Assembly (NCBI GenBank): GCA_951802425.1
Contig: OX637801.1
Span: 3,432,863-3,496,862, forward strand
Origin: Clavaria fumosa
Taxonomy: Eukaryota > Basidiomycota > Agaricomycetes > Agaricales > Clavariaceae
DNA: 64,000 nucleotides
Direction: 5' to 3'
Shown here: positions 11,024-22,600 of the stretch, one piece after another
Layout: the number at the start of each line of letters is the position of its first letter
How positions within the stretch are numbered: position 1 is the first letter of the stretch
The notes under the pieces: generated by a model
Seen by the model: the letters and a program-made list of their open reading frames with translations, nothing else
Databases searched by the model: none
Told to the model about the DNA's origin: nothing
Made by a program: the position numbers and the translations under genes

Positions 11024-11733
11024 CTCCAAAAGACACATTCTGAGCTATCTTCCTGAGAACTTGGCCTAACTTCACCAAACTTTGAACATGTTTTCATGCA
11101 TACATTGTCAGCTATTAGACAACAGGAATATGTGATTTGACATAAAGGGCTGTCTGGGGAGAGATTTTAAGAACTTTGGGAAAATGGACATGGGGAATCT
11201 GTAGTTCTGCACCAAATATTATGGGCTTTTGCATGGTTGTATTAGATGTCATAAGATGTAGTCTGATGGCTGGAATTTGCAATCTGACAGATGGTCATGC
11301 TCCCAGGCCAATAACACCCTAATTCCTAGTAATGGACTCCAGGGAGGTGGCAGAGATGGTGGGTGTGTTGTTAAACTAATCCACACCCTTCCCATATGTC
11401 CACAGGTAGTGTGTGTATCCTCTACTATCCATTTTCAAGCCAGAGTACTGCAGAATTGTGTAAAAATGAATATTTTCTGTGTATTTTGCAAATTGTCACT
11501 GAACCAAGGCAGATACAAATGTGGGGTGTCCAGATTTGGAATCTCCTGATTTTTGCTGATTTTTTGGTGTATAAAAAGTCATATTTTGCAAGCTGTGCAG
11601 AAAATTTCCCATGGTCATTGCAGCTTACCAAAAGCAGCTATGCCTGATTGGTAACCTGTTCCTGAGGGACCAGCCACAGGGCTGCTCAATTTCAAGTTTT
11701 TATTTTTAGCATTCTTTATTTGCCTTTGTTTGT
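11024..11733. repeat. 710-bp inverted arm, right
   Basis: Partner of 6398-7107, spacer 3.9 kb. Beyond it (11734-12216) lie CAA-rich sequence and a 13-14-bp tandem run of GGAAATTTATC type (12005-12080), then the palindromic TCCTATAGGA words of the element end. Confidence 0.92.
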
Positions 11734-12253
11734 TCAGTCATTCCTATTTGGCAGGAGCATCTGCAATAGGCAGGGGCAGGCATGGGAAAGGACATGTATT
11801 GTAATTTATTATTGCAAGGGCCACATTGAGATAGGAGGATCACAGCTTTCACAGAGGGCTGTATTGTAATTCCTTGCAATATGCTGACAGTCATTCTTGC
11901 AATGGCCACCTATTGCAATTACAATAGTTTATTGCAAGGAATCTACATCATTGACTGCAACAGCAACAACAGCAACAACAACCTGTTGTACCTGTACTTG
12001 AAATTTGGGTAGGAAATTTATTGGAAATTTATCGGAAATTTATTGGAAATTTATCGGAAATTCATCAGAAATTTATCAGAATGTCACTGTAACACTGATG
12101 GCCCATTCCAATCAGAATCCTATAGGATTCCAATCCATTCCTATCAGACTCTTAGGACTTTGATTCATTCCTATAGGATTCCTAGGAGTCTAATCATTCT
12201 GATCAGACTCCTATAGGAATAGGTGGGGGAGTGAAAAGTACAGCATGGATGGA

Positions 12254-12935
12254 ACACAGAACAGGAATGGTAAAATCTGGTATGGGATGGACTTGCTTGT
12301 TGTAGTTGGTGACCACCAGGAGCAGATCCACTTCCTGCTAGGGAAGACCCAGTCCCATATGGTGATCCTTGGGGCATGACTAATTAAAGCGACATAACCC
12401 AGACATTGACTGGGTGAAAGCTGAAGTGAAGCTTACTTGCTGCCCCAGCACCTGCACCTCTCCCCCTCACTCCTGCCTGACCCCAGCACAAGCTCCTGCA
12501 CCCCAGAAAACAAGTACCCTGGCCTCTGCCAGTATTCTGGACACCTGTTTTCCCAACACTGGCCCCACTCCCGATTGGCCCAACCTCTACCCCTTGGTCT
12601 TTAGCAAAGCAAAGTGGGATGAGCTCCCCTGCTCCCACCCTGACTTTAATATTAAAATCGAGTTCAAAACTGATCCTGGGCACCTCTCCACTAAGCCATA
12701 CTCACTAACATGAGAAGAGATGGTGGAGATGAACCGATGGGTGGATGAGCAGTTGGCATCTGGACATATCCGACCTTTGAAATCCCCATATGCGAGCCCC
12801 TTCTTCTTCAAACACATGAAGGACAAACTGCAACCAATTATCAACTACTCGAAGCTTAATGCACATCTGATTAAAGACAAGTGCCCCCTCCCCCTCATCT
12901 GAGACACTGTGGACGTGTTGAAGGGGGCAACCATC
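12254..12935 (+). pseudogene. Ty3-A pol, protease C-terminus to start of RT
   Basis: Resumes the protease after the 6.07-kb insertion (GDHQEQIHFLLG) and enters the RT N-terminus: SKAKWDELP, DFNIKIEFKTDPGHLS, EMVEMNRWVDEQLASGHIRP, KSPYASPFFFKHMKDKLQPI. TGA stops at 12711 and 12900 fall where Ty3-B has Arg (LTREEM and RIRDC). Interrupted at 12935 by the solo LTR, with TSD CCATC at 12931-12935. Confidence 0.9.
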
Positions 12936-14263
12936 TGTCAGGACCCATTTGTTTTTCCCTTGCCCAAGCCGACTCCACCAACACCTACGAGCTTCCCGAC
13001 AACCCTCTACAACCTCGCGGGTCCCTCTACGCACTTCCGAAACCCACTATCCCCTTCCAGAAGCCTCTCCAACCTCCCCCGCACTCACACAACACTCGCG
13101 ACCACCACGCCATACTCATACTCGCAACGCCTCCTACTACCTCACTCCACGCACATACTCCACCCGGACCCACCAATTCCATGCGCAACACGCCACTGCG
13201 CGTCTTCTTCCGCCAGCACATGACTTGCCACGCAGCACCCCAGAGTGCCAATACATTACCAGCATTACAGCTGTTACTGGCATTACCGGCATTACTCACG
13301 TGACTTCCCGCCCAAAGTCACCTGCGTCACTAGCGTCACCCATGTGACTGCTCTTATGACCTCATGACCTTGATGCTCAAATGTGCCACCAATGGTCAGC
13401 TGTATGAACACTTCAAATTATGTTCCTTTCTTCTCCTCAGCCGTCTATAACTATGTAGCTCATGATCCGAGAATCCCCCCGTAGTTATAGTTACATTTAA
13501 CTAGGTCGTGACCCATGACAGGTCATCTTTGCGACCTTACCTATGCATTCCTAACCCCTCGCAACCTTAGTAGAACACGTGCCTAGTCATTTTATGACTA
13601 AACATACCCCATACTACTATAGTCCTGTCGCTTGGCGACCTCTGTACTTTTCCTTTTCTGTCATACTCTCTGTATGCATGTATATAAGTCTCGCATGCAC
13701 ATACAATAGTGTAGACTTGATATTAATGCACATTGGTTTAAGCTTGAGGCCTTGACACGCCCTTTGAGCTTGGAACCATCGCGATTGATAGGTCTTGTCT
13801 CTCTTGGTGACCTCAAGATCGCCAAGACACATTCTCCTCTATTCTAACTCATCCTCTGCGCTCATGCAACTTGCACAACTAAGTATTGTCTTCAAATTCG
13901 TCTTGGTATTGATCCCGGAACCTTACAGGTTCTCTCGTCAGTTGGCAAGGTCATCGCCTTCAACCAACTTACTTATCAATATCGTTGCAACCTCTCGTGA
14001 CCATCCCTACATTGTCTGTTTCTCTCATCTCGTCAATTTCATTCTTTGTGCTTCGTCGGTCAATCTTGCGACCCTCTCAGCAACCTCTCCTTTCTCTTCA
14101 ATTCGTCTTTTTCACTTTTACACCTTGTCTATCAACTTTGCAACCTTCCAGGACCGAGTATTGTCGATTATACTCAAAAGTTGTTTGGTCTTAGCGAGTT
14201 CTCAGGCTTGGTCACCAACCAATCGACTCTGATACTATTCACGAGACGGGACAGGCCCTAACA
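12936..14263. mobile_element. Solo LTR, 1328 bp, inserted in Ty3-A RT
   Basis: Begins TGTCAGGACCC and ends GGCCCTAACA with 5-bp TSD CCATC (12931-12935 and 14264-14268). No internal coding region is present, so it is the product of LTR-LTR recombination. A TATA-like TGTATATAAG lies near 13679 with pyrimidine-rich sequence after it. Removing the LTR and one TSD restores the RT frame, since 1333 nt accounts exactly for the frame change between 12902 and 14305. A decayed relative of its first 260 bp lies at 32219-32480. It is CpG-rich and looks younger than its host element. Confidence 0.92.
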
Positions 14264-14268
14264 CCATC

Positions 14269-16784
14269 TATTCCAAGATTGATGCGAAGGGAGGTTTCCC
14301 ATCCATGCAGGTCTGGCCAGAGCACCAGCACCGCTGTGCCTTCTTGATGCCTTGTGGACTCTTTGAACCAGCTGTCATGTGGTTTGGACTGCAGAATGCA
14401 CCAGCCACCTTCCAGCACTTCATGAATCATGTGTTGAGGGAGGAGATTGCAGGAGGACATGTCCGAGCTTATGCGGATGATGTGATTGTGTTTGCAGAGG
14501 ATTTGGCAACACATCAGTACTGGATGGATCGGGTCTTGTGGAAGTTCAGGGAGAATGGGCTGTGCCTCAGACTCAGCAAGTGTGAGTTTGAGAAGGATGA
14601 GGTCCTCTTCCTTGGGATGAAAATCTCCCACAACCGTTTGGAGCATGACCCAGCTAAAGGTGTGGCAGTCCATAACTGGCCATGACTGAGGAATGCAAAG
14701 GAGGTCCAGAGGTTTAATGGGATGCTAAACTACCTCTGTCAACACATCCCAAACCTCTCTGCTCGTGCTAAACCACTGTTCTGGCTGACTGGGAAGGTCC
14801 TGTGGAGATGGGAGGAGGAGGAGGAAGCAGCCTTCCAAGATCTCCACCTGGCACTAGTATCAGCCCCGGTCTTGGCTCTACCACAAGACAAAGGGAGGTG
14901 GAAGGTAGAAACAGATGTGAGCAACTTGGCGACTGGAGGAGTTCTATTGCAGCAGCAGGTGGATGGGACTTGGAGAGTTGTAGACTATATCTCCAAGGCC
15001 CTCACCACAGCTGAGAAGAATTATGATGTGTATGACAAGGAGTTCCTGGCCGTAATCCGGCACTACGTGAGTGGCAGGCTTACCTGATTGGGGTGGAAGA
15101 GGCCATCGAAATCTGGACAGACCATGCTAACCTCCAGTACTTCTGGAAGCCCCAGAAGTTGAAACTGAGGCAGGTCCATTGGGTTGGGGAGCTCCAGTGC
15201 TTTGACTTTGAAATAAAGTATTGGACTGGAAAGTCAAACACAAAGGCAGATGCACTCTCCCGGAGGCCAGACTATGGAGAAATGGTGGAGGAGGATGTGC
15301 CAATACAAGTCTTCCCAGAAGTGGAGACCTGTGTGTCATTCACATCGGAGATGGAGATGCTACTCCAGAAAAATAGTGCAGTACATGTGCAGAAGCCAGA
15401 GGAGCTGGATGATGAGTGGACAAGGGATCGGATGGGACTCTGGTGGAAGGCCAAAATTACCTGGGTACCCCCAGAGGCACATGAGGCAGTGCTCACCTTT
15501 GAGCATGACCTCCCCATCGCTGGGCACCCAGGCCCATGGAAGCTGAGAGCAGCACTGCTGAGGTCCTACTGGTGGGTGGGGATGGTGAAGGATTCAAATC
15601 GGTATGCGGGAGGGTGTCAGATGTGCCAGAAGGTGAAGCCTGACCGTACTAGGCATGCCGCTCCGCTCCACCCTCACCCTGTGCCTGAAGGGCCTTGGGC
15701 AGTGATCTCTTGGGACATTGTGGGCCCTTTCCCCCTCTCCCATGGGCACAACACAATCCTGGTCATCGTGGACAAGTTCACAAAGCAGACCCTCATCGAG
15801 GCTATCAGTCTTGACCTCACTGGACTTGGTGCTGCTCGTATCCTCCGAGACTGGGTCTTCCGTGACCATGGAGTTCCACAGAAAGTTGTGAGTGACTGGG
15901 GCACCCAGTTTGTGTCTAGGTTCATGAAGGAGTTTTACAGGATGATTGGGGTTAAGGCAAACCCAAGTACAGCCTTCCACCCCCAGACAGATGGACAGAT
16001 GGAACAGGTCAACCAGGAGGTTGAGGTGTACCTCCAGGCCTATGTGGACCACCTACAGGATGACTGGGCAGAATGGCTATCTACTGCTGAGTTTGCGCTC
16101 AATAACTGAGAACATTCAGCCACTGGATTCATGCCCTTCTACCTAGAGTATGGCCAGCACCCATGGAATGGTGGAATTTGGCCACCCTCAGAAGTGAACC
16201 CTGTGGCAGATGAGTGGATGGCCAAGCTCACAGAGTCTCGAAGAGCAGCCAGGGAAGCAATGGGGAAAGCAGCGGATGCGATGAAGGCCAGCTATGATAA
16301 GGGAAAGCGCCTGAGTCATGAATACTCAAAGGGGGACTTAGTCTGGCTGGACACTTGGAACCTGAAAATGGATCGACCCTCCAAGAAGCTTGATAACAAG
16401 AGTGCTGGACCCTTCGCCATTGAAGAAAAGGTCGGACCAGCTGCATACCGGCTCAAGCTCCCTTGAGCATGGTGCATTCACCAAGTTTTCAATGAGCTGC
16501 TACTCACTCCATATGTTGCCCCCTCTTTCCCTTCCCAGCACTTGCCTCCACCCCCACCCCCCACAATTGATGATGACCACTTGGAGTATGATGTGGAGGC
16601 AATTCTTGATGTCAAGAAGGTTGGACAGGGAGTGAAGTATTTGGTGAAGTGGTTGGGATACCCAGTGGAGGAGAACACTTGGGAGCCTCGTCACAACCTC
16701 ACTAACATTACACTGTTGCTCTGGGACTTCTTCCAGCAACACCCCAACAAAGCAAAATTGGCTGGTCAAGATGCCCAGCCTTAA
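14269..16784 (+). pseudogene. Ty3-A pol: RT, RNase H, integrase, chromodomain
   Basis: RT core with SKIDAKGGFPSM, MWFGLQNAPATFQ and the catalytic box YADD (VRAYADDVIVF; Ty3-B has YIDD). RNase H follows (VETDVSNLATGGVL, YDVYDKEFLAVI). Integrase has an HHCC finger (FEHDLPIAGHPG, CQMCQKVKP) and DDE residues in SWDIVGPFP, VVSDWGTQF and QMEQVNQE. The C-terminal chromodomain has YLVKWLGYPVEENTWEP, ending at TAA 16782-16784. Breaks: TGA stops at 14683, 16107 and 16464, and a frameshift near 15068. Arg-to-Trp changes against Ty3-B (YFWKPQ, RDWVF, SDWGT) fit CpG-to-TpG decay. The chromodomain would direct integration to heterochromatin. Confidence 0.93.
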
Positions 16785-16795
16785 GAGGGGGGTGA
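16783..16795 (+). other. Ty3-A polypurine tract
   Basis: Purine run AAGAGGGGGGTGA lies directly before the 3' LTR and overlaps the pol stop. It would prime plus-strand DNA synthesis. Equivalent purine runs adjoin the 3' LTRs of Ty3-B and of the 37-41 kb element. Confidence 0.85.
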
Positions 16796-17099
16796 TGTCA
16801 GGACTGCTTACATAAGCACCTGAGAAGCGAGAGGGAGGGTTGCAAAAGAGATGCGGGAAGATTGCAGGAAAATCACATGACCTGGATGGGTGGCGGATTA
16901 TGTAATGCGAAAGTCACATGACCCAGGCCTGGGCGCATCATGTGACTCATGGGGTCCGAGCGTGGAAACACCAGCAAGTCCAGGGGTTCCTGCTATATAT
17001 ACTACGTCTTTTTCCTACTTGTACCCTTTTCCCCTTATGTTAGTATCATCATCATCAACCTTATGTTAAGCTGTGTGAAGCATGAGACTAAGTCTGACA
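16796..17099 (+). repeat. Ty3-A 3' LTR
   Basis: 304 bp, TGTCAGGACTGC to AGTCTGACA, followed by TSD CATGC. Same TATA-like stretch as the 5' copy near 16992. Differences from the 5' LTR are mostly transitions. Confidence 0.93.
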
Positions 17100-17104
17100 C
17101 ATGC

Positions 17105-17595
17105 CATGTAAATGGCCAGGACACCCACACCTCTCATAATGTACAAAGTAAGTTGGCTGGATGTGTATCTCAATGTGGGTATCCAAGACTCACATGCTCA
17201 CATGATGCACAAAGTTGACTGGAGGCATATGTCAAAGTGGGTGTCATGGATGCCCACATCTTACAAAGTCAGTTCAGTTGTGAGTTGAGTCAGTGTCAAA
17301 GCTTGAATGCATGTGTTTCATAGTGTGTGGCCCACAGCTATCAACATATGGGGGAGACACAATTGCTGAATGAAGTCACTTGGGCAGAGACAGGAGAGCA
17401 GACAATAATACAAGGGCAATGGTATGCTGGTATATGGGTGACTATCTGATAGTGCCACAGGGGCAGCAGGGAGCACCTCAGATAGAGGAGGGCTTGAATG
17501 GATGCTAGATAGAATGGAAGAAGAATGCCCACCACAGGTAGTGGAGACAGGAAGGCATGATAATGTTAGCCACCTAGACAAGAAAGACTGATTCA
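17105..17595. repeat. Foldback element I, right arm, distal part
   Basis: 17105-17323 pairs with 2817-3037. Sequence 17324-17595 continues the family right arm as in 51590-51870 (CCACAGCTATCAACA, GGGGGAGACACAATTGCTG, GGAGGGCTTGAATGGATGC) but has no partner left of 2817, so the left arm is truncated. Confidence 0.8.
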
Positions 17596-17818
17596 TGGTA
17601 GTTTTTGAAATAGACTCAGGGTTGGTTAGGGTAGGGTTTAGAGCACCTGGAAATCCATGAGTCAAATCATGTTGTAGGCTTTGTTGGACATTTATGTTGA
17701 TTGCAAGATGTAGCAATTGAATTTAGCCATGTAATGTCCTATGTAATGTCCAAACAATACTAGGTGCAATGTATATGGATATATTAGTCAGACAATTGAT
17801 GTAGTGCAAGTGACATGT

Positions 17819-17998
17819 GAATGGGTGATAAATCTTGATATTGCCGCAACAAAGATTCGTCTTTGTTGCAGCACAATCCACAATTCACGTGTGCTGCGAC
17901 AAAGACGAATCTTTGTTGCAGCACATGTGAATTGTGGAGTATTCCGTGACAAAGACGAATCTTTGTTGCTGCAATATCGAGATTTATCACCCATTCAT
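17819..17998. repeat. 180-bp palindromic repeat, MITE-like
   Basis: GAATGGGTGATAAATCT at 17819 is matched by its inverse ending at about 17997 (AGATTTATCACCCATTC). Three copies of a near-palindrome GCAACAAAGATTCGTCTTTG lie inside. A partial relative follows at about 18049-18095. No coding potential. No clear TSD found, so it is left as a repeat. Confidence 0.7.
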
Positions 17999-18330
17999 TT
18001 CTTGCTGCAATAGTTGACACAGTGCAAGCAATGGGTGCATTGCACCACAATAAAAATTGTCTTTGTTGCAGCAACATTGAGATTCATCACCTGTACATTT
18101 CTGGCTACAGTGATTTTGATGAGAACATGGAGACATTTGACAACATGTCATTCTGGAGAGCTGAGGACTACCCATCTGTAAGATGTTGGTTAAGTGAGAC
18201 CAGATATCCTCAGTCACAAGTGCATTAGAACCCTGTTTATAGCAGTAGTTACACAGTTGTAGTGACAGTAGTAGGATAAGTGTGGCTGATTAGCTAAGCA
18301 TCCAGGGAAAGTCCCTTCACCCCTACACAT
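17999..18330. other. Unassigned spacer
   Basis: Holds the weak relative of the palindrome near 18049-18095; nothing else recognised. Confidence 0.4.
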
Positions 18331-19603
18331 GGATGACATTGTTATGCCTTCCTGTCTCTACTACCAACTAAGGGCCTTCTTCTTCCATTCCATCTAGCAT
18401 CCATTCAAGCCCTCCTCCATCTGAGGTGCTCCCTGTTGCCCCTATAGCACCATCAGATAGTCACCCATGTACCAGCATACCATTGCCCTTGTATGATTGT
18501 CTGTTCTCCTGTCTCTTCCCCAGTCTCTTCATTCAGCAATTGTGTCTCCCCCATTCTCCCCCATGTGTTGATAGCTGTGGGCCACACACATGCTTCAAGC
18601 TTTGACACAAACTCAACTCATCACTTAACTGACTTTGTGAGATGGGGCATCCAGGACACCCACTTTGACATTCACATCTAGTCAACTTTGTGTGTCATTT
18701 GGGCATGGCAGTCCTGGACACCCACCTTGAGGCACACATCCAGTCAACTTACTTTGTACATTATGAGAGATGTGGGTGTCCTGGTCCTCCTGGCATGGCT
18801 TACCTGTATCTGTATGATGTCCCAGCCTGCATCACATTGGATCTTGGTAGGTATGTAGGACCTAGGTTTGGCATGCTAAGAGTGAGTAGCACAGGTGGTG
18901 TAAGTAGGATGGAGGGTGGACAGTGTGAGTGGAGTGAGTGGGTGGCACAGGCAAGGTGAGTAAAGCAGGTGGCACAAGTGAGGAGGTGCAAGTGAGGCAA
19001 GCCATGTGGTGTAGCACCAATGAGGTGAGTGGGCAGGCAGTGCAAGCAGGGTGGATGGCACAATTGGGGTGAGCAGCATGGGTGGCACCATTGGGACAAG
19101 TTTGGTGGACAGTGCATATTATCAGTCAATGATAAGTTAATATTTCCTTGTATTATTCATGACATGTCTGCTTGAGTAATGTATGTGTTTACTGTGCTCA
19201 TGCTTGTCATACCTGGCACTGCTCATGTTCATCAGTCATTGCTTATGTGTGCCATACAGTGCCTAGGCTATGTCCATGCTGCTCATAGCAACCCACCTCT
19301 AGACCCTGTTCGTTTTTCCCTTCCCCAGGTAGTCCAGCACAATGCAGTTCTGCCTCCACCCCTTCCTTGCCATGTGCTATCCACTCTATGCTGCTTGTCG
19401 TGTTCTATGTTAATCACAAGAGAATGGGGGAGACACAATTGCTGAATGAAGAGACTGGGGAAGAGACAGGAGAGCAGACAATCATACAAGGGCAATGGTA
19501 TGCTGGTACATGGGTGACTATCTGATGGTGCTATAGGGGCAACAGGGAGCACCTCAGATGGAGGAGGGCTTGAATGGATGCTAGATGGAATGGAAGAAGA
19601 AGG
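18331..19603. repeat. Foldback element II, damaged
   Basis: 18331-19395 matches the left arm of the intact palindrome at 49660-50725 almost base for base. The right side keeps only about 190 bp (19416-19603), pairing with roughly 18370-18555. About 850 bp of inner right arm is missing. The remnant is cut after GGCCC and the 655-bp array starts there. Confidence 0.85.
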
Positions 19604-22600
19604 CCCTAGCTGTAAAACAAATGGCCAATGCAAGATTGGCCACATAATAAAAAACTGCAAAATGTGTTATAGGAACCTTGTAGACATGTTCTATAGGTAA
19701 AACAATACAACTTTTGTATGGATCATGTCTCACCCCACTTGCTACTTCAAAAGATCCCCTGGTTTTCATTTTGGCCTCTTCCTAGTGTATCATTACAAAG
19801 AATAGCATATTGTACAATACGTAGGCATGGGAGGCCTATGAAACTTTGAGGAGACATTCTCTATAGTATATCAATGGTTTATGGCCACTTACCTGATCCC
19901 CTAAGCTTCTACTTTCAAAGATCCCCTGAAAATGCCCAAAAAACTCATTTTCCCGGGATCTTTGGACCTGGACACTAAAACACTTATGTAAAGCACCCAC
20001 ACCCTTTCCCTATACCCCCTCTAACCCCCCATACCATTCACTACCAAGTGGCCAATGCTCCACTTTCTGCTGACCCTTCTCTAACATCTGGCCACAGCTG
20101 GCCACTGTAGTTTCGGAACCTGGGATCTTTGGAAGCATAAGGTATACCACACTCAAAACACCTGGAACCTGGTGTCAAATAGGTGCCCTAACCCCAGGAA
20201 TATTTTCAGGATTTTTGAACCGCTTATAGATTCTGGCCAATAGGCCACTTTGCCAAGACCCTAGCTGTAAAACAAATGGCCAATGCAAGATTGGCCACAT
20301 AATAAAAAACTGCAAAATGTGTTATAGGAACCTTGTAGACATGTTCTATAGGTAAAACAATACAACTTTTGTATGGATCATGTCTCACCCCACTTGCTAC
20401 TTCAAAAGATCCCCTGGTTTTCATTTTGGCCTCTTCCTAGTGTATCATTACAAAGAATAGCATATTGTACAATACGTAGGCATGGGAGGCCTATGAAACT
20501 TTGAGGAGACATTCTCTATAGTATATCAATGGTTTATGGCCACTTACCTGATCCCCTAAGCTTCTACTTTCAAAGATCCCCTGAAAATGCCCAAAAAACT
20601 CATTTTCCCGGGATCTTTGGACCTGGACACTAAAACACTTATGTAAAGCACCCACACCCTTTCCCTATACCCCCTCTAACCCCCCATACCATTCACTACC
20701 AAGTGGCCAATGCTCCACTTTCTGCTGACCCTTCTCTAACATCTGGCCACAGCTGGCCACTGTAGTTTCGGAACCTGGGATCTTTGGAAGCATAAGGTAT
20801 ACCACACTCAAAACACCTGGAACCTGGTGTCAAATAGGTGCCCTAACCCCAGGAATATTTTCAGGATTTTTGAACCGCTTATAGATTCTGGCCAATAGGC
20901 CACTTTGCCAAGACCCTAGCTGTAAAACAAATGGCCAATGCAAGATTGGCCACATAATAAAAAACTGCAAAATGTGTTATAGGAACCTTGTAGACATGTT
21001 CTATAGGTAAAACAATACAACTTTTGTATGGATCATGTCTCACCCCACTTGCTACTTCAAAAGATCCCCTGGTTTTCATTTTGGCCTCTTCCTAGTGTAT
21101 CATTACAAAGAATAGCATATTGTACAATACGTAGGCATGGGAGGCCTATGAAACTTTGAGGAGACATTCTCTATAGTATATCAATGGTTTATGGCCACTT
21201 ACCTGATCCCCTAAGCTTCTACTTTCAAAGATCCCCTGAAAATGCCCAAAAAACTCATTTTCCCGGGATCTTTGGACCTGGACACTAAAACACTTATGTA
21301 AAGCACCCACACCCTTTCCCTATACCCCCTCTAACCCCCCATACCATTCACTACCAAGTGGCCAATGCTCCACTTTCTGCTGACCCTTCTCTAACATCTG
21401 GCCACAGCTGGCCACTGTAGTTTCGGAACCTGGGATCTTTGGAAGCATAAGGTATACCACACTCAAAACACCTGGAACCTGGTGTCAAATAGGTGCCCTA
21501 ACCCCAGGAATATTTTCAGGATTTTTGAACCGCTTATAGATTCTGGCCAATAGGCCACTTTGCCAAGACCCTAGCTGTAAAACAAATGGCCAATGCAAGA
21601 TTGGCCACATAATAAAAAACTGCAAAATGTGTTATAGGAACCTTGTAGACATGTTCTATAGGTAAAACAATACAACTTTTGTATGGATCATGTCTCACCC
21701 CACTTGCTACTTCAAAAGATCCCCTGGTTTTCATTTTGGCCTCTTCCTAGTGTATCATTACAAAGAATAGCATATTGTACAATACGTAGGCATGGGAGGC
21801 CTATGAAACTTTGAGGAGACATTCTCTATAGTATATCAATGGTTTATGGCCACTTACCTGATCCCCTAAGCTTCTACTTTCAAAGATCCCCTGAAAATGC
21901 CCAAAAAACTCATTTTCCCGGGATCTTTGGACCTGGACACTAAAACACTTATGTAAAGCACCCACACCCTTTCCCTATACCCCCTCTAACCCCCCATACC
22001 ATTCACTACCAAGTGGCCAATGCTCCACTTTCTGCTGACCCTTCTCTAACATCTGGCCACAGCTGGCCACTGTAGTTTCGGAACCTGGGATCTTTGGAAG
22101 CATAAGGTATACCACACTCAAAACACCTGGAACCTGGTGTCAAATAGGTGCCCTAACCCCAGGAATATTTTCAGGATTTTTGAACCGCTTATAGATTCTG
22201 GCCAATAGGCCACTTTGCCAAGACCCTAGCTGTAAAACAAATGGCCAATGCAAGATTGGCCACATAATAAAAAACTGCAAAATGTGTTATAGGAACCTTG
22301 TAGACATGTTCTATAGGTAAAACAATACAACTTTTGTATGGATCATGTCTCACCCCACTTGCTACTTCAAAAGATCCCCTGGTTTTCATTTTGGCCTCTT
22401 CCTAGTGTATCATTACAAAGAATAGCATATTGTACAATACGTAGGCATGGGAGGCCTATGAAACTTTGAGGAGACATTCTCTATAGTATATCAATGGTTT
22501 ATGGCCACTTACCTGATCCCCTAAGCTTCTACTTTCAAAGATCCCCTGAAAATGCCCAAAAAACTCATTTTCCCGGGATCTTTGGACCTGGACACTAAAA

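Larger units (their letters stand above)
6172..12243. mobile_element. 6.07-kb non-autonomous element with terminal and internal inverted repeats
   Basis: Inserted in Ty3-A protease. The 10-bp CATGGATGGA flanks it on both sides (6162-6171 and 12244-12253). Its ends carry an inverted 17-bp core CACTCCCCCACCTATTC (6180-6196, inverted at 12217-12233) followed by many short palindromes of the TCCTATAGGA type. Farther in are 710-bp inverted arms (6398-7107 and 11024-11733) that look identical. The centre holds GTGAAAATCAC-type repeats, a TATCACTCAATAT tandem repeat and a hAT transposon (8219-10688). No own transposase was seen. The 9-10 bp TSD would suit a Mutator-like (MULE) element and 8 bp a hAT; superfamily unresolved. 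Confidence 0.8.
3801..17099 (+). mobile_element. Ty3-A: degenerate Ty3/gypsy chromovirus with nested insertions
   Basis: Complete insertion bounded by LTRs of 303 and 304 bp that begin TGTCAG and end CTGACA, with 5-bp TSD CATGC (3796-3800 and 17100-17104). Coding order on the plus strand is gag, protease, RT, RNase H, integrase, chromodomain, the chromovirus order. Two later insertions split pol: 6172-12243 (inside protease) and 12936-14263 (before the RT core). Removing them and their duplicated targets leaves an element of about 5.9 kb, close to Ty3-B (6.5 kb). It is dead: eight in-frame stops, all TGA, and a frameshift near 15068. It is the same lineage as Ty3-B, as protein blocks align throughout. 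Confidence 0.95.
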
